A stretch of DNA of 64,000 nucleotides. Source: Populus alba. Its lineage: Eukaryota; Streptophyta; Magnoliopsida; Malpighiales; Salicaceae. A program made the translations under genes and the position numbers. The stretch covers positions 2,547,001 to 2,611,000 of the forward strand of contig NC_133301.1 in the NCBI RefSeq assembly GCF_005239225.2, given 5' to 3'. This document shows, one piece after another, positions 46,967 through 59,231 of the stretch (the stretch's first letter is position 1; each line of letters begins with the position of its first letter). Under the pieces are notes generated by a model that was not told the DNA's origin, did no database searches, and worked only from the letters and a program-made list of their open reading frames with translations.

Positions 46967-48560
46967 TTAATATAAAGGTGGAGGAGGAGGATGGGGGTTA
47001 GGCGGCCAAAAAGGATTAGGCGCACATGTTCCACCTTGTGTCATGTTCATGACCATTTGCCAAAGCTCTTCATAGGCCGCTCTTTGTTGTTCAGACTCTG
47101 CTCTGTGTTGTTCGTTCGCCAATCTTTGCTCTTCTTTGAGTTGTGTGTATGCCTCTGATAGGTGGTCGCACCTTTGCTGCAAGGCCACAAACTCTTTAGA
47201 TTGGGAGCTCCCAGCAGTTGAAGCAGTACCAGTCGACCGCAAGTTGGCCGCGGTAGTGTTGGAGAGCCCGTAAACCCGATTTTTATCGGGTCCACCTGAC
47301 GATCCAGCCTCCATCCACAAATCCAGATCGAATTCCGGATGGGTCGATGGATCGTCCCCGTATCTCTCCCTCAACCGATTATTATAGGTCTCCTGAAAAA
47401 AAAATCATCATATTCAATTCAATAAACATAATAATAACTTGCAAAATAAAATGGTTGAACAAACATACCACAAAATGTTGAGCACGGTTGTCAACGAACT
47501 GTTGCGTCCCCTTTTGGCAGTCATGACTTCGCACGTGCGTCTCCACAAACAGCTCCATAGGGCACGGCTGACGTCCAAGAGACGTAGCCTATAATGAAAA
47601 AAATGTATTAACAACAGATTAATTGAACGATATATTTCATTTAAATTAATCTTACCATCCGTTTCGCATGTGCAGAAAACGAAACGGAGCCGCTGGTGTG
47701 CGTTGTCACCGAGCCATGAATTGGCCGATTCCGGTTGTCAGCACCGGACTGTGAGCGTCGAGTAAACCGCTCAGACGTCACGTGCTGAAGATAGTGCGGC
47801 CATATATCTTCCGGGATGTATATTGGTTTGAAATCCCTCCAAACCGCAACATCGTTCCAGCCTTGGAACCCCTTATCCCTCGCTGTTTTTTTTGCTTTTT
47901 TTTGGGTGTCATACCAAAAATCACGCAACCTAATTCACGCACGAAAAAATTACATTTCGAAACATAAATAATTATGTAAAAAGAAGTCGTATTGTTTTCG
48001 ATGTTACCTAATTGCCGCGTGATTTTCCCACACCCTCCTCACAACAGTGTCATGTTCATCGTCCCAGTAGAATCGATGCTGTATATAAAAAAAATAATTT
48101 TTTAAAATGTTAATAATTTATTTACAATTATAACTAGAATTTATTAGAAATAAGCTGAAAATTATATATTAACACGAACCTCAAATCTACGAAACCATGC
48201 ATTGATTTGAGGCATCCATTCAGGATGTCTAGATATCTGACTCCATTGAAACAATGGAATCTCCATCGACGCTTTAAATGCCGATGATATTACTCGGGCG
48301 GCCTCAATGTTTGTGAACCTGAAAAGAAATGAAATTAATTTGTGATTACTTCATAAATTATGTTTTAAATTTGTTTTTTTTATATATATAAAAAATAAAA
48401 CCTTAACAAACTTACATTGAAAGATCGTCCTTCCACTGTGCCTCGTACTGGCGGGTAAATTGATTCCGCTTCGAAGGCACGCCGCTTCGCTGGAAGAGGC
48501 AGCATCGGTTGACGGCGCAGGTGGTGTAGGTGCCTCTTCTTGAGAGGCACCTAAGGAAAC
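46967..48560 (-). CDS. TNPA-like accessory transposase gene (Transposase_24 / Ptta-En-Spm type), multi-exon
   Basis: Minus-strand gene inside the CACTA element. I read these exon-like blocks: about 48422-48560 (QYEAQWKDDLS), about 48181-48320 (FTNIEAARVISSAFKASMEI and EWMPQINAWFRRFE), about 48008-48078 (YWDDEHDTVVRRVWENHAAI), about 47655-47930 (LRDFWYDTQKKAKKTARDKG and SQSGADNRNRPIHGS), about 47470-47590, and 46967-47395. The last one has ERYGDDPSTHPEFDLDLW, a coiled-coil-like Gln/Glu-rich stretch and a Pro-rich end. The arrangement W..HA..LR, then R.KAKK, then S..N..NR...GS is that of pfam03004-type proteins of plant CACTA elements, believed to bind subterminal repeats. The 5' limit is not fixed and I did not prove a fully open frame. 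Confidence 0.7.
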
Positions 48561-48589
48561 ATCATCATCGCTGCTAGACGAACTTGATT

Positions 48590-49500
48590 ACAATTACAAT
48601 TCACAAATTAATCAATAATTATATTCAAAACAATAAAAAATATGACAAAAAATAAATTCAATAAATTCAACAAATTAATCATTACAATTCAACATTAACA
48701 ATTATAATTCAACAAATTAATCAATAATTATATTCAAAACAATAAAAAATATGACAAAAAATAAATTCAATAAATTCAACAAATTATACTTCAAAAAATT
48801 AATCATTATAATTCAACATTAACAATTATAATTCAACAAATTAATCATTATAATTATGACAACAAAACAATAAAAAATATTCAAAAAATTCAAAAAAAAA
48901 AACCTACATCAATAAAAGGAACGAAATATACATACCTTAATAATGTGACAAATTCAAAACTTTATCTAAATTACCAAAAAACACACCAAAACAACAAAAA
49001 ATAAAAACAACTAAAAATAAATTAAAAGTAAATAAATTAAATTGGAAATCGATAATTATTCCAACAAACACAATTATTAATTCTAAGGTAAATTCAACAT
49101 TAACAATATTAATTCAATAAATTAATCAATAATTATATAGGCAATACAACAATAAATTATATTCAATAAATTAAAAAAAAAATAGACTAACAATTAAATT
49201 AACAAATATTCAACAAATTCAAAAAAATTCAAATATTCAACTTTAACTAATTCTAAGTTAAATTAACTAATAACAATTCTAACAACACAACACAACACAA
49301 AAAATATTCAAAAAATTAAAAAAAAAAAACCTACATCAAGAAAAGGAACGAAATATACATACCTTAATAATGTGTCAAATTCAAAACTTTATCTACATTG
49401 CAACAAAAAACACCAAAACAACAAAAATAAAAACAACAAAAAATAAAATAAAATAAAATAAATTAGAAAAAAAACACATACCTTTTAATATGATGAAGAT
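48590..49500. repeat. AT-rich low-complexity spacer within the CACTA element
   Basis: Nearly all A and T, with repeated phrases such as ATTCAACAAATTAATCA, AATAATTATATTCAAAACAA and CCTACATCAA-AAAAGGAACG. Two copies of the phrase GGAACGAAATATACATACCT lie about 420 bases apart. No coding sequence. Confidence 0.85.
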
Positions 49501-49639
49501 TTACAACACCAAATCTTGCTAGAGATTAAAGGTGAAAGTGTTTAAGGATTGAGGGGAAAAATGAAAAATCTTAGGTGAAAAACGGAGGAGAAGCGAAGTG
49601 GCGGGGAGAAGAAGAAAAAATGAGGGGAAGCGGCGGGGG

Positions 49640-50380
49640 CTGGAACTTATAGGTCAGTTTTACCGACGGCATCACCGACGAAATTAATTTCGTCGGTAAA
49701 AGGTAAAAAATTCCGTCGGTAACCGGTCAAAAATTCGTCGTTATTTTTTGAATTTCGCCCCGAATTTTTAAAAGCCCTCCATTTTTTTCGCAGTCTGTTG
49801 GTGATTCCGTCGGTAATCTGACAAGTTCAGAGGCGCATTAATTCACACACTTTGGAAATCGCGCGGTTCGTCCGTAATATGTGTGACCGACAAAATACCG
49901 ACGAACCAATTCCGTCGGTATACCCGTCGCTGATTGTGGCATTTTGTTGTAAATATTTTCAAACTCTCTGTGAGATACCAACGGACTAGAATCCGCCGGT
50001 ATACCCGTCGCTGATTGTGGCATTTTGTTGTAAATATTTTCGAACTCTCTGTGAGATACCGACGGAGTAGAATCCGTCGGTATTCCCGTCGCTGATTGTG
50101 GCATTTTGTTGTAAATATTTTCGAACTCTCTGTGAGATACCGACGGACTAGAATCCATCGGTATACCCGTCGCTGATTGTGGCATTTTGTTGTAAATAGT
50201 TTCGAACTCTCTGTGAGATACCGACGGACTATAATCCGTCGGTGTATGCGTCGATGAAGCCGTCGGTAATTTCGTCGGTGTTGGTGGCATTTCGCGTAAT
50301 TAATTTTGAACTCTCTGTGAGATATCGACGGATGACTATCCGTCGGTATGGACGTCGGTAAGATTGCATGATGTAGGAAA
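49640..50380. repeat. Internal CCGACGG-rich region with an 81-bp tandem repeat
   Basis: About four tandem copies, period 81 bp (phrase CCCGTCGCTGATTGTGGCAT at about 49923, 50004, 50085 and 50166), each with one TCCGTCGGT-type site. Because 81 is a multiple of three, minus-strand frames stay open and read as a 27-residue repeat (SHREFENIYNKMPQSATGIP). I take this as non-coding repeat read through, not a protein. It lies between the two transposase genes. Confidence 0.85.
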
Positions 50381-50556
50381 GGTTGTCTTTGTATTGCCTT
50401 TTTACCTTTCTGCAAAAACTTAACTGATAAACTGTCCATTACATAAACACAATAACCACATTGCTTAAACAGTAAATATTATGTTTTACAAAATACATCA
50501 TCTATAATCTAAATTACATGAGACAAATGTTTTTACATAGGGCTTCATTTTCATAA

Positions 50557-53500
50557 TTAGTCGGAATTTTCTTCTTCTTCCTCATCAGTTGAATTGTCAT
50601 CATCTTCATCGCAATCTTCAATATGGATTTCATCTTCATCATCGACATTTGCTTCTCCGCTAGAGCTGAGAACAACATGCAACTCCTCTCCGTCAATATC
50701 AACAAGACTATCATCGAGAACTCGAAAATTTGAATTTTCTTCCAATTCAATCGAAGGAGCAACTCGATATGGTTCAACCAACTCACGAACTTGAAAGACT
50801 TCATCTCGCACACTTGTGTCTTCGTTCTCATCCTGAACAACCTCGACATGACCCCGTGGTTTCGTTTTTAAAACGGAAAACCAATCAACTCTTGAACGAT
50901 CCTTTCTAAATGAAGGGGTGTATGTGTAATAAACTTGTTGACATTGCTTTGCGAAAACAAAGACATCGTTTATGTTGCGGAGTCTAGCTTTTGAGTTGAT
51001 TTCGACCAGACCATGGTGTGGATCAACTCTGATTCCTCTGTCCGTCGTGTCATACCAATAGCATTTGAATAAAAACACTTTATTCTGCTCGCTATGATAT
51101 TGTAGTTCGATGACCTCTTCTAATCTACCATAGTAGTCAACTTCTAACTGGCTACTTGTGGATCCCTTAACACAAACACCGCAGTTGTATGTCTTTCTTC
51201 CTTGCCCGTATTCTTCAGTATAGAAAACATATCCATTGACAAAATACCCGTTGTAGCACCTAACTTTTCTTTCAGGGCCGAGGCTTAGTGAAGACAATGA
51301 CTTGGGCGCACTCCTTCCCATTTGATAAACCTTGTAAATGAAATGTACATCAATACACGGTAAATGAACGAGAATCTCGTAATGACATGCATACGTTAGA
51401 ATGAGTTTGTGATAGTGCTTACATGTGTTCTGAACCATGTGGCAAATTGTTCATCTTGTAATTGAAAGATCTGGGATTCAGTCAGCTGCGAGTTATTGGA
51501 GAACAAATATTGTCGATGTTGCCTGCAAGTGATAATGAGTGTATGATATTACAATATATAATTAACAGTATATTACTGACAAAGTTTAATTAGTATTACA
51601 CATATATAGACTTACTGAATAAATGGTATCAGCTCATCACAGTTAAATAGAACATAGTTGTGTGCTTGTTTGAATTCTATTTCCGACAAATATCTTCCTC
51701 TTACGACATTTTTAGGTGTGGGTCGTTCAGTATTGGAGAATATTGACAAGTTCCCACTGGAAGGCACTTCACCGCCATCGTCATGCCGTGGAACGCGATT
51801 GATTCTTGTTCTCAGATGAGGTTCGAAATAGTACGAGATAAATGTTGATATCTCTTCAACAATATAGGACTCGGATATCGAAGCCTCAACATGCGCCTTG
51901 TTCTTAACCTTTTTTTCTAGATTAAACAAGTACCTGCATTGAAGTACAATTCAAGTATTTTCAAATAAGAAAAACATAGAAAATACTTTAAGATATGAAT
52001 TCCATTGCAACTGTAATATCTCACCGTTCGAATGGGTACATCCATCTATATTGGACCGGTCCTCCAGCTTTTGCCTCGAACGGTAGATGTATAGGGAGAT
52101 GCTCCATTGAGTCAAAAAATGAAGGAGGGAATATCATCTCAAGTTTGCATAGTATCTCGATGATATTTGTTTGAAGCATCTCAATGTGCTCAACATTCAT
52201 CTTGCTGAAGCATATATCTCTGAAGAAATGAATGATCTCCGTTAGTGCATCCCATATTCCCTTTTGCAACAAATCACGAAAAGCTAATGGGATGAGTGTT
52301 TGCATAAACACGTGGCAGTCATGGCTCTTCATTCCATACAATCTGCAGTCCTCTATGTTAACAAGCCTTGATATGTTCGATGCATGTCCATCCGGGAAAC
52401 GCAGACTCTTAAGCCATTTGTAGACTAGCAGTTGTGCATTTTTCTTTAACACGAAGCTTGCCCTTGGTTTTGCAACCCGTGACTCGTCATAAACCAACTC
52501 CATATTTTTACGGTTACAGTATAAAGCTATATCCAATCTAGCCTTCATGTTGTCCTTTGTCTTCCCCTTCACATCCATGACGGTGTTGAAAATATTCTCA
52601 AACACGTTCTTTTCGATGTGCGTGACGTCAAGGTTATGGCGGAGAAGATTAGTCTTCCAATACGGAAGCTCTTAAAAGATACTTCGCTTTACCCAATTAT
52701 GGGTCAAACCAAAACCATGAAACTTTTGCTTACCTGATTGAAGGCCAAACACAATGTTACCGTACTCTGATACAACATGATGCAATTCTTCACTAGAAAG
52801 ACGTGGGGATGCAACATCTTTTTCAACTCTACCAACAAAGAAATCTTTTATGTTCTTTCTGAACCTGTGATTAAGTGGCAAGAAGCGACGGTGACAGTCA
52901 AAAAAAGAAGCTTTACCTCTGTTTGCTAGCGTGAATGCCTTGTTGTTTTCCATGCAGTATGGACATGCGAGTTTCCCATGCGTGCTCCAACCAGAAAGCA
53001 TTCCATAAGCTGGAAAATCACTGATAGTCCACATCAAAGCCGCCCTCATAAGGAAATTTTGTTTCCTCGATATATCATAAGTCAGAGATCCGGAGGACCA
53101 CAACTGTGCCAGCTCATCTATCAACGGTCGAAGACAAACATCTATATTCCACCCCGGGCTGCTTGGACCGAGTATGACAGTAGATAGAAACATGAACTCC
53201 GACCTCATACACATTCCCGGTGGCAAGTTATAAACTGTGATAATGATCGGCCAACAAGAATAGGGAGCAACAAATGACCCAAATGGGTTGAACCCGTCTG
53301 TGCACAACCCAAGTCGAACATTCCTTGATTCAGCAGAAAAGTCAGGATGAACACTGTTAAAGCATTTCCACGCTTCGCCGTCAGAAGGATGCACCATCAC
53401 ACCATCAACGACATCGTGTGTTTGGTGCCATGTCATGTGCTCAGCAGTCCTTGGTGACATAAATAACCTCTGCAGTCTAGGTGTGATCGGGAAATATCTA

Positions 53501-54341
53501 AGTTTTTTATATGCCACTAGAGTCTTCCCCCTGCCAGTTCTGGGTTTGTAACGGGAATGCCCGCATGTCATGCACTCGGTCATCTCAGCATTTTCAAGGT
53601 AGTATAACATACAGAAGTTAGGGCACATGTCAATTTTCTGGTATCCTAAACCGAGGGGTTTCATCATGGACTTCGCAGCATAGAAATCTCTTTGAGCCTG
53701 TTCCCTTCAGGTAAAATGCTTCTTGCCCAATCAATAATTCTGTCATACCCAGCCTCACTCAACCCGTGATCTGACTTGATGGTGAACACCTGTGCCACAG
53801 CCGATAATTTACTGTGGTTTGTGCAGCCATCCCATAATGGTTCGTCAGAATCTTTCAACAAATCAAAAAACCTAGTTGCCTCTGCATTAGGTTCTTCTTC
53901 TACGATTGGACATTGATTGACATTATCTTCATTCATTCTCATTGCATCCATAACCATGTTTCTGTAAGGATTAGTGTTGTCATTTGCCGCTTCATGCACG
54001 TTGCTAGCACTAGAAGTTGACCCAACCACCGTTTCTCCCATTCTCCTATTACTAACAAATACCTCTCCATGTGCATACCAACACTCGTAATCCTCCACAA
54101 ACCCTTTGTGTAGAAGATGCATCATTACAACATCTGGATGCAAATACTTTTTATTTTGACACTTCCTGCATGGACACCTAATACCGCCTCCAGTAAAATT
54201 TCTGGGAATAGATGTTGCGAAATTAATAAAACCCTGAACCCCGTTACAATAATCCATCCTCCGCAATCCTTGGGGTGAATCTAGATACATCCATGAACGA
54301 TCATCCATGACTTCTATCGAACCTCTATAAAAAGGACCCAT
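50557..54341 (-). pseudogene. TNP2-type CACTA transposase (TNPD), broken
   Basis: Minus-strand transposase, domains in order. The transposase-associated domain is at 53664-54341 (DRSWMYLDSPQG, INFA, IRCPCRKCQNKK). The Transposase_21 catalytic domain is at 52672-53667 (KPLGLGYQKIDMCPNFCMLY, CGHSRYKP, LQRLFMSPRTAEHMTWH, RLGLCTDGFNPFG, LACPYCMENNKAF). The DUF4218 region is at about 52021-52660 (LRHNLDV, RLYGMKSHDCHVFMQTLIPL, FPPSFFDSMEHLPIHL). After an intron comes 51612-51929, then a short exon near 51425-51525, and a DUF4216 region within 50557-51430 (YYGRLEEVIELQY, FLFKCYWYDT), ending in an acidic tail. A one-base frame change lies near 53665-53700, and an in-frame TAA sits at 52672-52674 where the family has Trp. 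The copy is therefore probably inactive unless RNA processing bypasses both. Confidence 0.88.
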
Positions 54342-54789
54342 TAAGCAAGCTCTTAATTATTTCAAAACATAACATGTAATTCGGTAATTCTACAAATTAA
54401 GTTTTAACAATTTTCAAACAAATACAATCTTACAAAAATCTAAAACAAATCATAACAAGTATAAAATTATACATTCATATACTACAAGTTTGTTTGAGAA
54501 ATAACAATAAAACATGTACATCTACTAAAAAAAAAATACATATACTAAAAAAACAATAAAATTGACATTTAAATGTTAAAATTTTGAAAGATAGAATTAC
54601 TTACAAAAAATGATAAAATCCGTCGGTAAATCAGAACACGGATGTTGTGACCACAAAACTTCAAGAAATACAACTTGTTGTGCTGAGATGAGGAAGATTT
54701 TTGTTTTGGGGCCAGGGGGCTGGTTATTTTGCAGATGGGGAGGGTTAGGATTAGGAAGAAGAAGGAGAAATGAGGGAGGAGAGTGACAG

Positions 54790-55192
54790 CTTTGATATAT
54801 TCACTTTTGCCGACGGACTTACAGACGGTTTTATTCCGTCGGTGAATCCGTCGGTGAAACCGTCGGTACTTCTGACGCGCAATCGACACGTCACCGCACG
54901 GACCTGCTATTCAAATCCCTCGGTGATTCCGTCGGTATTTTTGACGGTGCACCGGTCACGTCACCGGTACGGATCTGGCATTTCAAATCCGTCGGTGATT
55001 CCGTCGGAAAAATCACCCGCCAAAACCTCCGCGCCACCTACCCGCCCTTTTTTCATTAATTCTGAATTTTCTGTCGGTAATTACCGACCGAATTACCGAC
55101 GAATATTGTCCGTCGGTGATTTCGGCGGAAAAATACCGACAGAAAAAAGTTCGTCGGTATTTCCGTTGGTATTTAGCGAATTTCTGATGGTG
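54790..55192. repeat. CACTA terminal and subterminal repeat region, right side
   Basis: Dense CCGACGGA and TCCGTCGGT sites, e.g. TTCCGTCGGTGAATCCGTCG near 54836 and GATTCCGTCGG near 54924 and 54995. It ends with the terminal TGATGGTG at 55185-55192. This is the promoter-proximal end for the minus-strand transposase genes. Confidence 0.9.
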
Positions 55193-55195
55193 AAT

Positions 55196-55564
55196 TCATG
55201 CCATGTTTTAAGGTTTTATTGTCTCCTCCATGTTGACAAAATGTGCTGAGGAGCTCATCCATTTGCCTATACAAGAGGCATGTTTTGAGAGCAAAAATGA
55301 GAGAGATTGAGAGTGCAAAAGAGAGGAAGAGAGAAAGAGGATCTGCTGCCATATGCAGTGGTTTGTTCGAGCTAGGAGTAGAGTAGAGTGGATGTGATCC
55401 TCCTCCTCCATGTATTTATTGTATCCTTTCTCTATCTTTAATAAAATGGACCTCTCCCATGAATGTGGGCAATTTGCCGAACCACGTAAAATATCGTGTG
55501 TTAGTGTGCTTACCCTCCTATGAGCAAAGATCAGTTCATCACCGGTAGCGGAATTTCCTCAACA
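55196..55564 (+). repeat. 5' LTR, part 2
   Basis: Resumes with TCATGCCATGTTTTAAGG after the CACTA target-site duplicate. It includes the promoter-like CCTATACAAGAGGC (TATAAAAG in the other LTR copies) and a polyadenylation-like AATAAAAT, and ends TTCCTCAACA. Confidence 0.88.
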
Positions 55565-55565
55565 A

Positions 55566-55579
55566 TTAGTATCAGAGCT
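55566..55579 (+). other. Primer-binding site of the LTR retrotransposon
   Basis: TTAGTATCAGAGCT directly follows the 5' LTR and matches the plant initiator-Met-tRNA primer site TGGTATCAGAGC with small changes. Confidence 0.8.
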
Positions 55580-58248
55580 TATGGTTTAAGTGGTGTTTGA
55601 TTTTTTGCTCAAAAATGAAAGTTGTCAAAATTATGTTTTGACCATACCACTGTGTAGAGGAGGAAAAGACGAAGCCACTAGTGAAAACCACGTCGAAATC
55701 GGACGTCGGAATCTCCGTCACGTTGGCATGCCATGTCAGCGGCCAGTTAGCAGACACGTCAGCACAGTGGGGCCCACATGCCACGTCATCAGCCGCGAGC
55801 CGAGCCGAGGGACAGGATCCAGTGTAGTTGATCCTACATGCAACCGGATCTGAGATTGAATCTGAGCCGTTGATCAAGCCAGAATTGTTTTGATCAAATC
55901 TTAGTCGTCTAAAGTGCGATTTGGACGATTCAAGACATGTTTCTAGCTAATTTGATCATTCCGGATGCAATGGTACTGTTCGATCATTGAGATTTGAGAC
56001 CACAAACAATGGCATTGGTGAATTATTAAAGAGAGATTGCTCGATCAGGAGGCATCTGAAGGTCTGGATTGAGGTCGATGGAGATGAAGAAGAAGTAGGT
56101 GCACATGTTTACCTAATTACATGTGCTGAATTGTTAAATGGGGAAATTTAATGCCTTGATGGAAGGCAAAATTGGAACACTTTGGACACCTGGTCATGTG
56201 GACGATTTGAGGTGGAGAGTGAAAATTGATGAAGACCAATCTTGATGAATCTAAGCACTGGTAGTCTTGCCAGATGTTGAGAAATCAGGTATGAAACCAG
56301 GATACCCAGATCACTTATAAAGGAAAGCCGCAACAAAGCTAGCAAATGGTTGTATATACGGAAAGACATTACGATGGATAGATATGGCCTAAGAAGTTCT
56401 GTCTAGGAGATTGGGTTTTAAGCAGGACCAGTGTGACCCCTCCAATCTTTCCTGAGAACTTGCTTAGTGGAACGATTATCAATACGGTATTATTTTCGTA
56501 TATGTAACAGTTTGTAATGAAACTGATGAAGACTAACAGGATGACGGCACAAGGGTAACAATTTGGGTTTCGTATGATCAAGGATCTGATGGAGTGGTGA
56601 TTTCTCCAAAGAAGTTGGATTCGGTGACTGTGATTTCTCGAGGGGAGAATTAATGAAGACCCTAATAATGGAAGAGAAATACAGTAAGGGGATAAAGATT
56701 GGCACCCTATTTTGACTTGGATAGGTGTTGTGACAGGATGAGCTGCTGTCAAACATAAGCAAGGAATAGGGAGAAATCTGGAGAATAATATTGCACGAGG
56801 GCATACGAAGATTGTGCAGGAGTACCCGAAGGATCCAACGAGGTAATGTTATGAGACAACAGGTGCAAGGAGAAAAAGAGTTCCCAGATGAAGCTCAGAG
56901 CAGAGACTGTGTGAAGGATGTACAACATGAAGTCTTTTGTGCTCTTAATAAAGACAACATGCGAGGACCTTTCCAATGCATGCAAGGATGGAAAGATGAG
57001 CTGTTGCAGAGGCACCTAATTGAGGGGGTGCAAACGCCTGTGATAAAAGGTGATCGCTTATGAAAAGCGAAGACACCAAAGAGAGTGGTGTAGGTAGAGT
57101 TGTCAAGCAGAAAGGCGTAAAAGCTCCAAACATAGAAATTGAGGTGGAGCATTGCAAGGAGTATACCACAACTTTCTCTTTCTATGTAGTTAGTGGCAGT
57201 AATCTCTCCCAAGTCCACATATTAGTAAAGAATCTTGAAGTCATTGGAGTCATCCCGATAAAGGAGGATGAGACCGCTCAACGACGAGCGGAGACACCTT
57301 AGAAGAAAGTGTGAGGGCCATGATAGGAGCCCCAAATTCAGACCGCCGCATGATGACGAGCGGAGACAACTCAGATAGAAGGTGTAAGGGCCAGAATATG
57401 AGCCCCAGTTCAGAACGCCCCAGAGCCAATGTGATGGCTAGATATAAGTGGACAAGTGTATAGCCAATTGAAGTGGCTATGATGAGTATGAAGACAAATA
57501 CAGGATTGACTTTCATGGATATTGCCCCTATGCTAAAGATCAATTAGCTAGAAAACATTTGCCTTGGACAATAAATGGGTGACTTGTGGAGCATTAAGAC
57601 GCGACTGCTAGGAATGAGCAGAGGGCATGCGCAGGTTCCTGGAACAAGTTGACTCTTGTCAAGGTGGTGAGCTCAGTAATGACATTGTAATACTCAGAGT
57701 ATGAAGACAGATATGGATCAATCTTTAATGGGCTGCCCCCATGGTTAAAGGTGGAGAGCTACCTAGACTCTTGAGACTAAAAACGAGAGGCTCATGGAGA
57801 AGTAAGGCGTGGTTCCTAAGGTGGAACAGAGGGCAGGCGCAACTCTTGAATGAGTAGACTCTTGGAAGAGTGGTGAGCTAGTGATCATATTGAGATACTT
57901 AGATAATGATTGTCGCACTTGGAAATCTATGTTTCAGGGGGTGTTGTAAGCCTTAGTGTGAGGCTTGATGAATCATTCGGGACTGAGCATGGATGATACG
58001 CTCGAAGGGGAATGTTGTGTCCCAGAGACAAGCGTGAACACTCTTCAGATGTGATGTGTGAGACCATCTGGTTGAAGTGATCCTTTTGTGTGAGAAAATG
58101 TGTGCTTTTTGGTGACTCTGGTGATTGAAAGGTTGGGCGAGTACTTGTAAGCTTGGCCACAGACGCTCTCGGAATTGTAAGCTTGGAAGAGCTGCAGGAT
58201 GCAAACTTGTGCTGAAGAAGCAAGAGGACAATTGCCCACATAAATGAC
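55580..58248. other. Interior of the LTR retrotransposon, no recognised coding sequence
   Basis: Comparatively GC-balanced DNA with many short frames on both strands but no gag, protease, reverse transcriptase, RNase H or integrase motif that I can find. It includes a partial internal duplication at about 57280-57420 and 57590-57870, with words such as GAGCGGAGACA, AGGGCC, GAGCCCCA and CTCTTG. This suggests a large non-autonomous derivative or a heavily decayed element. Confidence 0.65.
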
Positions 58249-58260
58249 AAAAGGGGTGAT
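58249..58260 (+). other. Polypurine tract of the LTR retrotransposon
   Basis: AAAAGGGGTGAT directly abuts the 3' LTR start TGTTAGG. Confidence 0.75.
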
Positions 58261-58727
58261 TGTTAGGAAGTTGTCATTATTGTGGTAACTACTCCACTAC
58301 AAGTTGTACAAGTGGGACTATGAATTATGTCATAATTCATGCCATGTTTTAAGGCTTTATTGTCTCCTCCATGTTGACAAAATGTGCTGGAGGAGCTCAT
58401 CCATTTACCTATAAAAGAGGCATGTTTTGAGAGCAAAAATGAGAGAGATTGAGAGTGCAAAAGAGAGGAAGAGAGGAAGAGGATTTGCTGCCATAGACAG
58501 CAGCCCTGCTACCATATGCAGTAGTTTGTTTGAGCTGGGAGTAGAGTAGAGTGGATGTGATCCTCCTCCTCCATGTATTTATTATATCCTTTCTCTATCT
58601 CTAATAAAATGAACCTCTCTCGTGGATGTAGGTAATTTGCCGAACCACGTAAAATATCGTGTGTCAGTGTGCTTACCCTCCTATGAGCAAAGATCAGTTC
58701 ATCACCAGTTACGGAACTTCCCCACCA
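58261..58727 (+). repeat. 3' LTR (intact)
   Basis: Starts TGTTAGGAAGTTGTC and ends ACTTCCCCACCA. It contains CCTATAAAAGAGGC (TATA-like) near 58409 and AATAAAATG near 58602, both typical of an LTR promoter and RNA end. The minus and plus frames over it are artefacts. Confidence 0.9.
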
Positions 58728-59231
58728 TATATTATTTCCATATATCTCACATTTTGAATGCTAAAGATGTGTTTATTGATAAGGTAGCAAAACAAATAAG
58801 GAAATGATCGATTCTGACTAAGTCTCGTCTCGTCTCCTTGCATATTACAAATTGAAATCACAGAAAAGTAGGATGTGTGTACATATCACGAATTGATATC
58901 ACTTTAAAAGTTTTAGTACATGGTTAAAGCACAGATTATTTCACTATGTTTATGCTTGTAATTAGTGGCATTATGTTAATTATTTTATAAAACTTATTTA
59001 AAAGAAAATAAAGAGACAATTATGAGAGAAAAATCCTATATGAATGTATTATTATTATTATTATTTTTAATGGAGCTTGGATTTTATATTTTACATTTTT
59101 TTTTATCTTTTCTTTAAAGTAAATTATGATGAATTATTAATAGTATGTTACTAGTTAATTAATGATAGATGATTATAAAAAAATTTATTATAGAACTTTA
59201 AACTCAACAAATTTTATGATAATTAGAGAGT
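58728..59231. other. AT-rich DNA, no recognised gene
   Basis: Between the 3' LTR and the inverted X fragment. It has a TAT-repeat run near 59050 and nothing else I can support. Confidence 0.5.

Larger units (their letters stand above)
46362..55192 (-). mobile_element. CACTA (En/Spm) DNA transposon, 8.8 kb, nested in the LTR
   Basis: The left end is CACTACAAGATTTCACAG, and the right end is the reverse complement of CACCATCAGAAATTCGC, imperfect terminal inverted repeats of the CACTA type. The 3-bp AAT is duplicated on both sides (46359-46361 and 55193-55195); removing the element and one AAT restores the LTR sequence CATAATTCATGCC. Both subterminal regions are packed with CCGACGGA/TCCGTCGG motifs, the usual binding sites of the TNPA-type protein. 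It carries a TNP2-type transposase and a TNPA-like gene, both on the minus strand, so its functional 5' end is at 55192. The transposase is broken. Confidence 0.93.
46293..58727 (+). mobile_element. LTR retrotransposon without recognisable coding sequence, hosting a CACTA insertion
   Basis: The 5' LTR starts TGTTAGGAAGTTG at 46293, is split by the CACTA element, and resumes at 55196 to end CTCAACA at 55564. The 3' LTR is 58261-58727 and about 467 bp. The LTRs align along their length, except for a ~29-bp stretch (near 58494-58522) missing from the 5' LTR. The primer site ATTAGTATCAGAGC follows the 5' LTR, and the purine tract AAAAGGGGTGAT abuts the 3' LTR. The ~2.7-kb interior (55565-58260) shows no gag or pol similarity I can recognise, so the element is non-autonomous or decayed. 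The interior has repeated ACGAGCGGAGACA...GGGCC words at about 57280-57420. The 5' flank is ATTTA, but the 3' flank is not, so the outer junctions may be rearranged. Confidence 0.85.

Noticed and set aside
49838..50439. 150- and 198-codon minus-strand repeat-protein frames
   Set aside because: An 81-bp tandem repeat keeps two frames open at once, which argues for DNA repeats rather than a protein.
55590..57302. Plus and minus frames inside the LTR retrotransposon
   Set aside because: No gag or pol motif recognised, and frames overlap on both strands.
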